Positions 58,100-63,941 of a stretch of 63,941 bases of DNA are shown piece after piece. Under the pieces are notes generated by a model. That model saw only the letters and a program-made list of their open reading frames with translations, ran no database searches and was not told the DNA's origin. Position 1 is the first letter of the stretch; every line of letters begins with the position of its first letter. Source of the DNA: DASYHS01 sp035998295 (lineage in GTDB: Bacteria > Pseudomonadota > Alphaproteobacteria > Azospirillales > Azospirillaceae); NCBI RefSeq assembly GCF_035998295.1, contig NZ_DASYHS010000283.1:1-63941 (forward strand). The letters are read 5' to 3'. Both the position numbers and the translations under genes were made by a program.

Positions 58100-59191
58100 T
58101 CACTCCTGAAGCAGGTCTTCGGTTGATGCGGTGCGGGAGGCCGGCTGCCAGGCGAGATCTCCCTGCCGGACGTGCACCGTGCCCAGGTCGGGCCGCATCA
58201 CGACGCAGGCGGCCGTGCATTCGCGCTTGACGTCGCCGTTCGGCGGGACATGCACCGGCGCCGCCGCCAGGACGTCGAGATAGGCCTCCGGATCGGCTTC
58301 GACCGGCAGCGCCACGAGTGCCGCCGCGCACGCCGCCTGGCGGCGCATGGAAGAGGTCCGGGCAAACGGGTTCAGCTCGTCCCGATCGACGAAATCCGGA
58401 TGGAGGAAATGATTGGCGTGGACCAGTTCATCGCCCTCGAAGACGACCATCTCGTCCAGCACGTACTCGACCGTGACCAGCCTGGTGCCGTCGGCGATCG
58501 TCAACGCACGCGAACTCGCGAGGGGCAGCGCCGCCAGACGCCGGATGCAGTCGTCGACGGACGTCGCCTCGTCGAGCAGATGGCGGATCGCCATGTAGCC
58601 GGGAATGCCCGGCCGCCAAGCCCCGGCCAGCACAAGGTTCAATCCGATCGCGAGGCCGCGGTCGTTCATGCCGAGATAGCCGAGCAGCCCCGTGAAGCTG
58701 ACCAGCGCCAGCCTGCGGCCGGTATCCGTCGGCTCCAGCTCCATCACCGTCAGCTCGGACGCCATGTCGCCATTCAGGTCGACGGTCTGGCCGAGGACGG
58801 TGGCGCCGCCGGCCATGCGCCCGAAGGTCGTGCAATCACCGGCTGGCCGGACGGAACGGTACCCCACCAACTCGCGGCGGAGCTGCAGCAGATAGGCTTC
58901 TTCCATGGAGATGCCGGCGCCTGCCGCGAGGCCGCGCAGCTCCTCCGACAGCGCGGGCAGCCGGTCCTCGATCACCGCCGCATGCTCGGCGATGGCGGCG
59001 GAAAAGTCGGGCAGGTCCACCGGCCTGCCCAGGATCGCGCCGATCCGCGTCAGCCGGTCGTCGAGAAACCGGCGGATCTCGGCCCGATGCGCTTCGCCCT
59101 GCCGGTGGCCGATGTCGTACCGGGTGCCCGACGCCTGGATGCGGCGGTGCCGCCCGAGACTGCAATGGAGGTGCAGCGGCTTGCTATCCAT
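58100..59191 (-). CDS. C45-type Ntn acyltransferase/amidase
   Basis: 363 aa, acyl-CoA:6-aminopenicillanate acyltransferase-like. Predicted nucleophile Cys120 in 'GDCTTFG', exposed by self-cleavage between D119 and C120 in this family. Downstream 'TVLGQTVDLNGDMASELTVMELEPTD', 'MNDRGLAIGLNLVLAGAWRPGIPGYMAIRHLLDEA' are conserved. Members transfer or hydrolyse acyl groups on amines. Here it could join the ACP-bound chain to an amine or hydrazine, or remove a protecting group. It overlaps the GNAT stop by 8 nt. Confidence 0.82.
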   Translation of the reverse strand: MDSKPLHLHCSLGRHRRIQASGTRYDIGHRQGEAHRAEIRRFLDDRLTRIGAILGRPVDLPDFSAAIAEHAAVIEDRLPALSEELRGLAAGAGISMEEAYLLQLRRELVGYRSVRPAGDCTTFGRMAGGATVLGQTVDLNGDMASELTVMELEPTDTGRRLALVSFTGLLGYLGMNDRGLAIGLNLVLAGAWRPGIPGYMAIRHLLDEATSVDDCIRRLAALPLASSRALTIADGTRLVTVEYVLDEMVVFEGDELVHANHFLHPDFVDRDELNPFARTSSMRRQAACAAALVALPVEADPEAYLDVLAAAPVHVPPNGDVKRECTAACVVMRPDLGTVHVRQGDLAWQPASRTASTEDLLQE

Positions 59192-59789
59192 GGAAGCGCT
59201 CGGCGCGGATGGCCGGCCACTCGGCCTTCACGATGCTGTACCAGACCGCGTCCCGCCGCCGGCCTCCGGGCATGTAGTTGTAGCTGCGGAACACCCCCTC
59301 CTCCGTGGCGCCGATCGACGCCAGCCCACGGCGGGCGGGAACATTCAGCACATCGGTCTTGAACTCGACCCGCTCGCATTCCAGCGTGCCGAAGGCGTAG
59401 TCGAGCAGCAGGCCCTTGGCCGCCCGGTTGAGCCCGGTGCCCCGGAAGCGCGCGCCGAGCCAGGACCAGCCGATCTCCAGCCGGCGTTCGGCCGGCGACA
59501 GATTGCCGAATGCCGAGCTGCCGGCGATCTCGCCGCTTCGGCGGTCGAGGATGGCGAAGACGATGCGCGCTCCGCTGATGGTGTCGTGGATCGCCTGCTC
59601 GACGAAAGCGTCGAGGCTCCCCTCGTCGGTCACCGTCGCAACGAAGTATTTCCAGATCTCGGGGTCGTAGGCGATGCGGGCAAAGCCGGCCTTGTCGTCC
59701 AGGGTCACCCGCCGGATCTGCACGAGGTCGTTCTCGAGCCTGATGTTCCGCAATGTACGCGTCGTCCAGTCCAAGTCGCTCTCCCTCAT
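59184..59789 (-). CDS. GNAT-family N-acetyltransferase (RimJ/RimL-like)
   Basis: 201 aa. 'EIAGSSAFGNLSPAERRLEIGWSWLGARFRGTGLNRAAKGLLLDYAFGTL' holds the acetyl-CoA pyrophosphate loop (R/G-x-x-G-x). 'VEFKTDVLNVPARRGLASIGATEEGVFRSYNYMPGGRRRDAVWYSI' is typical of RimL-like members. It could acetylate an amine or hydrazine intermediate, or give self-protection. It overlaps the ACP stop by 4 nt. Confidence 0.87.
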   Translation of the reverse strand: MRESDLDWTTRTLRNIRLENDLVQIRRVTLDDKAGFARIAYDPEIWKYFVATVTDEGSLDAFVEQAIHDTISGARIVFAILDRRSGEIAGSSAFGNLSPAERRLEIGWSWLGARFRGTGLNRAAKGLLLDYAFGTLECERVEFKTDVLNVPARRGLASIGATEEGVFRSYNYMPGGRRRDAVWYSIVKAEWPAIRAERFHG

Positions 59790-60040
59790 GCCGGCGTTTT
59801 GGCGGTCAGCAGGTCCACGATGTCCGAAGGCGTGCGCAGGCGGGCGATGTCGTCTTCGCTCAACTCCGTCAGCGGCACGCCCGCGTCGGAACAGACGGAA
59901 CTCATCAGCATGATGAGGTCGAGGGAACCCAGCCCGTAGCCGTCGCCGAGCTCGTCGTCGAGGTTCAGGCTTCTGCCTTCGTCCTGGTCATTGACGGCTT
60001 TGGACAGTCGCTGACGTACGATCTTCTCTATCTCTTTCAC
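59786..60040 (-). CDS. Acyl carrier protein, 84 aa
   Basis: GTG start at 60040 overlapping the AMP-ligase stop (GTGA). Phosphopantetheine Ser39 in 'LGDGYGLGSLDLIMLMSSV'; here the residue before Ser is Gly, an ACP variant ('G-S-L-D'). Tight coupling to the AMP-ligase suggests this ACP is loaded by it. Starting the frame further upstream would invade the ligase gene. Confidence 0.85.
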   Translation of the reverse strand: MKEIEKIVRQRLSKAVNDQDEGRSLNLDDELGDGYGLGSLDLIMLMSSVCSDAGVPLTELSEDDIARLRTPSDIVDLLTAKTPA

Positions 60041-61590
60041 GCCGGCACTCCATAAAGCTGTGCGATTTCCCGGCCGAACGCCTTGAATATCTCCTTGCGC
60101 TTCGGCTTGAACTGGGACGTGAGCAGCCCGCCCTCGATGCTGAAGGGCTCGGGTGCGATGAAGATCTTCACGATCCGCTCGTCGCGCGGCAGCGTCGCGT
60201 TGACGGCGTCGACATGGGCGGCGATCGCGTCCCTCTGCGCCGGGCCGACGGGGGCCTCCGCCGGAGAGACGACCGCGACCAGATATGGCTCGCCAGAGCC
60301 GAACAGGACGCATTCCTCGACGGCCGCGTGCCGGCGGACCCGCTCCTCGATCTTCCTGACGTAGACGTTCTTGCCGTTGCCGAGCACGACCAGGTCGTCG
60401 GCGCGACCCAGGATGTAGAGGTAGCCGTCCTCGTCGAAGCGGGCGAGATCGCCGGTCCGCACCTCGCCGCCGGTCAGGAAGATCCGCTCATTGTCTCCCG
60501 GGGCACAGTATTCGTAAGCGACGTTGACGGGATGATCGCTGCCGATGATCAGGACACCGTCCCCGTCGATCCGGGCCTTCTTGCCCGGCAGCAGCCGGCC
60601 GACGCTGCCGATCCTGTTGTGGCCGGGATGGTTCTTCGTGACGATGCAGGTCTCGTTCATGCCGTAGCCTTCGAAGATCGGGATCCCGCACCCGTCGAAG
60701 AAGTCGAGCATGTCGCGGCTGGCCGGGGCCGAGCCGGTCCAGAGATAGCGGATCCTCGCGCCCAGCAGCGCCTCGATGCGTTCGCGCCGCCGCACCGCGT
60801 CACCGGGCACGAGGTCCCCGCTCCTCTCCAGATGCTTCTTGATGCTTTCGAAGAAGCCGGGAACCCCCATGACCACCGTCGGCTGAACCTTCGCCGCCAC
60901 GTCGAGGGCGAACTCGTACGGGACGACGGTGACGTCGTGGCGATGGGCGAGTGCGGAATAGATCCAGTAGCGCTGCTGCAGGAGGGACAAAGGCAGGAAG
61001 ACCAGGACGTCGTCGCCGGGCCCGTGGCCGAACAGCGCCTGGACCGCCGCGAGCGAGGCGTCGATGCTGCCGACGGTGGCGGCCAACCCCTTCGGCTCAC
61101 CGGTGCTGCCCGACGTGAACTTGATCGTCGTGCAGTCCTTCGGACCATAGCGTACCGGCTCGTCGATCGCCCCTCCGAACGCCCCGGGGCCGAACTCTCC
61201 GGGGCCGCGCGCCAGCACTTCATCGACGAGCGGCCGGAGGTCCGTAACGGAGGGGTGATGGAAGCCGACGTCCGAGAACATCCCCTTCAGCCGGTATTTC
61301 TCCACCAGCCCGCCCGGTTCCTTGAACTTGCCGAACTCGAACCCGGCGGTCACCAGCCCGGCCTTGATCGCCGCGAGATCGAGCAGCACCCATTCGATCC
61401 CGTTGCGGGCGAGGACGCCGACCCGGTCGCCCCGCTCGAACCCGGCCCGCCTCAAATCATGGGCGAGCCTTGCCGCCAGGGCGTCGAGTTGCGCCAGCGT
61501 CAGGCTTTCCAGCCGGCCTTTGCGAAGATACGCGATCCGATGGTCGCCGCTCTTTCCGCCCGTGGCGGCCACCGCGTTGACGACGCTCAT
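60037..61590 (-). CDS. AMP-forming acyl/aryl ligase
   Basis: 517 aa, ANL superfamily. Core motif A3-like 'TIKFTSGSTGEPKGLA', A5-like 'IFEGYGMNETCIVTKNHPG', A8-like 'EVRTGDLARFDEDGYLYILGRADDLVVLGNGKNVYVRKIEER' and the C-terminal catalytic Lys region 'QFKPKRKEIFKAFG'. It is close to long-chain fatty-acid or aryl-CoA/ACP ligases. Directly coupled to the ACP at 59786-60040. It may load a starter acid or an amino acid onto that ACP. Confidence 0.88.
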   Translation of the reverse strand: MSVVNAVAATGGKSGDHRIAYLRKGRLESLTLAQLDALAARLAHDLRRAGFERGDRVGVLARNGIEWVLLDLAAIKAGLVTAGFEFGKFKEPGGLVEKYRLKGMFSDVGFHHPSVTDLRPLVDEVLARGPGEFGPGAFGGAIDEPVRYGPKDCTTIKFTSGSTGEPKGLAATVGSIDASLAAVQALFGHGPGDDVLVFLPLSLLQQRYWIYSALAHRHDVTVVPYEFALDVAAKVQPTVVMGVPGFFESIKKHLERSGDLVPGDAVRRRERIEALLGARIRYLWTGSAPASRDMLDFFDGCGIPIFEGYGMNETCIVTKNHPGHNRIGSVGRLLPGKKARIDGDGVLIIGSDHPVNVAYEYCAPGDNERIFLTGGEVRTGDLARFDEDGYLYILGRADDLVVLGNGKNVYVRKIEERVRRHAAVEECVLFGSGEPYLVAVVSPAEAPVGPAQRDAIAAHVDAVNATLPRDERIVKIFIAPEPFSIEGGLLTSQFKPKRKEIFKAFGREIAQLYGVPA

Positions 61591-61626
61591 GAAGATACCC
61601 CGCTGGTTGACATGCCGCCGGGGCGA

Positions 61627-63501
61627 TCAGTCGTGGGCGTCGGCAGCCAGATGCACCGCCGGAAAACCGCCCAGGACCGGCGTCAAAGCTGCGGCGGGGA
61701 TATCGAAATAGGCACCGGGCTGGAAGCCCGCGACCGCCAGCGGTACGCGTCCCGGCCTCATCGCGTTCTGGGCCAGCGCCGCATAGACCGCCTCGAGCCA
61801 CAGGGTCCGACGGCGCGCCCGCAGCACGTCCTCCACCGTGAACTCCTCGCCCTCCATGCGAACGACCCGGATATCGTAGAAGCCACGGTACCGTTCATTC
61901 CCGATGAAGAGCGCCGGCCGCGACATGTCCGGGCCCGGGCAGCGGATCGAGTATTTCACCCGGGCGCGATTGTGGGCTGCCCGATGCATGTCCGAATGTA
62001 CGGCGATGTCCGGAATCAAAGGCGGGTAGTACCAGTGCCGCGACTTTCGGACGAGCGGACGCTCGAGGTTGCCCGGAATGAAGTGCCAGCGGTTGAACAT
62101 CATCCGCTTCTGGACCGAAGTCGCAATGACGCCGGCCTCGTCCGCGCCCAGCCGCGATACCATGTCGTTGGAGACGAAGCAGGTGAAGAAGTGGTTCGGC
62201 GTCAGCGCATGGATCTCGTCCACCAGCGCGGCCTCTTCGTACGACACCAATCTGTTGAGGTCCCGCAGCGAACTCGACATGCCATAGTCCGCGTTCGTCG
62301 CCCGCACCGCCGAGGCGACGACCTTCTCCATCAGGTACTCGACCCAGTTCGTGACCGCGTCGCTGCCCCTGTCGCAGCGCACGCCGGCGACATCGCGGGC
62401 GACGCAGGCATGGGCGAGCGCCGCCATGCCGACATGTTCGGAGCGTACGAACTCCGAATGGTCGGAGACGAGTTCGTCGTAATCGGCGCCGAACTCGTCC
62501 AGCCAGGCATCCTCCCTCTCCGTCGATGCGGTCGACGGCAGAATCCGCTCGGTCTTCAGGAAGCTCAGGCCGTAGATCCACCGATAGCGCAGCCAGGGCT
62601 TGCCAACGGCGCACAAGGCCTGCTGCATGATGACCCGTGAGCGGTCGAACAGGTCGAGGCCCGGCGGCATCGCCACCTCGCATCCCGCGGCGACGTACGC
62701 GTCGGAGATCTCGCCGAGCCGGTCGACCAGAGCACGCGCCGTCAGCGCCGCTCCGTTGAACTCCTCGAACCGCACGGCGCGCCCGGACTGGAACAGCGCA
62801 TGCAGACCGGCGACGACCAGAACCTCCTCGTCCGTCCATTCGTCGTACGGCTTTTCGCGCAACGCCGGCAGGTAGCCCTGGCCCGCCTTGCCGTCGATCA
62901 GGTTGACGTAGCGGTCGATCAAGGCCAGGAAGCGGTCTGCGACATAGAAGCCGACCGATTCGACGTGCTCGACATGGTCGATCACCTCCTCGAGCACCGT
63001 CGCCAGGCTGCCGTCACGGTAGACCCGGTCCATCGCGGCCCGAACCTCGGCGAAGGCGTCGGCTTCGTCCCGCCGCAGGACCTCATGCGCGGCATCGATC
63101 TCCGCCAGGACGGCATCGGTGACCGGGAGGTAGCCGACCTCGACGTTCCTGTCGCCCTCGGCGTAGACGATCCGCGGCAGGGATGCGGGCCGGATGTGCA
63201 GGCGCCCGAGCGTATTGACGTACAGGGCGAGAGTGGTGGCGGCCCGATCAGGATCGATCGAACTCCGCGCCTCGACTTCCGCATGCGCCGACAGCACGGC
63301 CAGGGCAGCCCTGTCATAAAGGCCCAACCCCTTGACGGCTTGGTCGAGGGGCTGGATGCCGCCATGGGTCAGCGCCCTTACGGCAGCCTCGTAGCCTCGG
63401 CCGCGCCCGAACCCGTCGCCCTGGACGTATTGCGTCAGGTCGAAGCCGTACAGGCTGGTGAGCTTGTTCTGATGAGTCGGAAAGTGAAGTCTTGGATCCA
63501 T
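61627..63501 (-). CDS. Large protein of unrecognised family, 624 aa
   Basis: From ATG 63501 (an in-frame start at 63522 adds 7 residues); GGCGGGA lies upstream. No signal peptide or membrane segment. Mostly helical in the middle ('VLEEVIDHVEHVESVGFYVADRFLALIDRY'). Distinctive segments are 'LRYRWIYGLSFLKTERILP', 'DADYGMSSSLRDL'-like 'ATNADYGMSSSLRDLN', and 'DIAVHSDMHRAAHNRARVKYSI', whose His residues could bind a metal. The C-terminal third is beta-rich. First gene of the long operon, 36 nt before the AMP-ligase, so likely a pathway enzyme. I do not recognise the family. Confidence 0.8.
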   Translation of the reverse strand: MDPRLHFPTHQNKLTSLYGFDLTQYVQGDGFGRGRGYEAAVRALTHGGIQPLDQAVKGLGLYDRAALAVLSAHAEVEARSSIDPDRAATTLALYVNTLGRLHIRPASLPRIVYAEGDRNVEVGYLPVTDAVLAEIDAAHEVLRRDEADAFAEVRAAMDRVYRDGSLATVLEEVIDHVEHVESVGFYVADRFLALIDRYVNLIDGKAGQGYLPALREKPYDEWTDEEVLVVAGLHALFQSGRAVRFEEFNGAALTARALVDRLGEISDAYVAAGCEVAMPPGLDLFDRSRVIMQQALCAVGKPWLRYRWIYGLSFLKTERILPSTASTEREDAWLDEFGADYDELVSDHSEFVRSEHVGMAALAHACVARDVAGVRCDRGSDAVTNWVEYLMEKVVASAVRATNADYGMSSSLRDLNRLVSYEEAALVDEIHALTPNHFFTCFVSNDMVSRLGADEAGVIATSVQKRMMFNRWHFIPGNLERPLVRKSRHWYYPPLIPDIAVHSDMHRAAHNRARVKYSIRCPGPDMSRPALFIGNERYRGFYDIRVVRMEGEEFTVEDVLRARRRTLWLEAVYAALAQNAMRPGRVPLAVAGFQPGAYFDIPAAALTPVLGGFPAVHLAADAHD

Positions 63502-63522
63502 CGTTCCCGCCGTTTCAAGCAA

Positions 63523-63804
63523 TTTGATCGAAAGATCGGTTGAACTAATCGCTTCTCTGACGCATCAGTAATGGCCTGCCATCGAATGACAAAGCCTTGC
63601 TCACCGACTCGACAAAAGTTGAACCGCCAAGCCGCATGAACTGCCACGTCACACACACAAGTATTAGCCCGCCTCGGGACTAACTCTCTCGTCGGTATGC
63701 TGCTGAAAACGACAGGGCACAGCAACTACCAGACTTGGTAGGTTGCATTTCCTCGCGTGCAAGATTTCAAAAACTATCCGAAGGAGTGCCGGTATCGTGG
63801 CTTA
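63523..63804. other. Promoter region of the long minus-strand operon
   Basis: About 280 nt with no gene, between the unknown 624-aa protein and the insertion-sequence end. AT content is raised compared with the coding regions. The promoter of the operon 63.5 to 48.97 kb must lie here; no clear -35/-10 or operator dyad could be picked. Confidence 0.5.
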
Positions 63805-63941
63805 GTGCCTGTTTGGAAATGAAGATCATCTCCTTCAGGTTGTGATTCGCCTGAGCAACAAGCTGCTCATGGCGACGTAGATCATGCCTTCGGAGACATC
63901 GAGGCGGGCCTCGTAGTCGCGCACGAGACGGCGCCAGCGGA
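63805..63941 (-). mobile_element. IS5-family insertion sequence, partial (right edge)
   Basis: The minus strand encodes the transposase C-terminus '...RWRRLVRDYEARLDVSEGMIY' followed by 'VAMSSLLLRRITT' and TGA (63835-63837). This is the conserved IS5-family (IS427-like) end 'R-x-x-x-D-Y-E-x-R-x-x-V-S-E-x-M-I-Y-V-A-M'. The terminal inverted repeat appears to begin near 63805 ('gtgcctgtttggaaatgaag'), next to TA. The rest of the element lies beyond the window. Confidence 0.75.

Noticed and set aside
60214..62640. 808-codon plus-strand frame
   Set aside because: Antisense to the AMP-ligase and the 624-aa protein; composition typical of a GC shadow.

Overview
The window is very GC-rich, double-stranded bacterial chromosome from an alphaproteobacterium, probably of the Rhodospirillales/Azospirillum-like kind. 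The evidence is the FlbT/FlaF pair beside flagellin, a CtrA/FtcR-like regulator, TTAA half-site boxes, and two GTTC-N7-GTTC LexA boxes of the alphaproteobacterial type. No rRNA, tRNA or CRISPR was seen.

Region 1 (1-24.6 kb) is a flagellar cluster for the rod, hook, filament and motor. On the minus strand lie a DUF1217 protein (cut by the left edge), a FlaG-like protein, FlbT, FlaF, flagellin, a FlgN-like chaperone, FlgJ, FlgI, FlgL, FlgK, FlgE, MotB and MotA. On the plus strand lie FlgF, FlgG, FlgA, FlgH and a FliL-like protein. FlgD and FliK follow on the minus strand. Non-flagellar genes are inserted in it: two paralogous small HTH/coiled-coil genes with perfect SOS boxes (plus a remnant of a third copy), an ABM monooxygenase, a putative secreted deaminase toxin, a methyltransferase, a beta-propeller-like protein and an exported helical-repeat protein. 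A TTAA-N8-TTAA palindrome recurs upstream of several flagellar units, and an OmpR/CtrA-like regulator without the phospho-acceptor Asp lies at 25.1 kb.

Region 2 (28.2-37.0 kb, plus strand) is a tight eight-gene operon. It holds a stand-alone cupin and a methionyl-tRNA-synthetase-like protein, which together look like a split hydrazine synthetase of the Spb40/Tri28 type. With them are a DAO-like flavoprotein (Spb39-like), a leaderless periplasmic-binding-fold protein, a shrunken SidA-type protein, an SbnA/SbnB pair for L-2,3-diaminopropionate, and a large flavoprotein of the family that I believe contains aspartate N-oxygenases (CreE/FzmM). This is an N-N bond-forming module.

Region 3 (37-48.8 kb) holds a FabG-like SDR, an OsmC protein, an HTH-only LuxR-type regulator, an MFS exporter with a small membrane protein, an alpha/beta hydrolase, a LysR regulator, and a liv-type ABC uptake operon with an acyl-CoA dehydrogenase.

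Region 4 (48.9-63.5 kb, minus strand) is a second long operon. It encodes a 624-aa protein of unknown family, an AMP-ligase, two free ACPs, a GNAT, a C45-type acyltransferase, a 7Fe ferredoxin, an MFS transporter with a fused ACP, a ketosynthase plus a Cys-to-Gln chain-length-factor-like partner, an alpha/beta hydrolase, a haem-oxygenase-like diiron oxidase, a class II aldolase, an AurF-type diiron N-oxygenase with all seven ligands, a FabZ-like dehydratase and a degenerate SDR. Together regions 2-4 look like an undescribed biosynthetic locus for an acylated N-N-bonded (hydrazine, hydrazide, azo or azoxy) metabolite. That product class is inference. An IS5-family transposase end marks the right edge.
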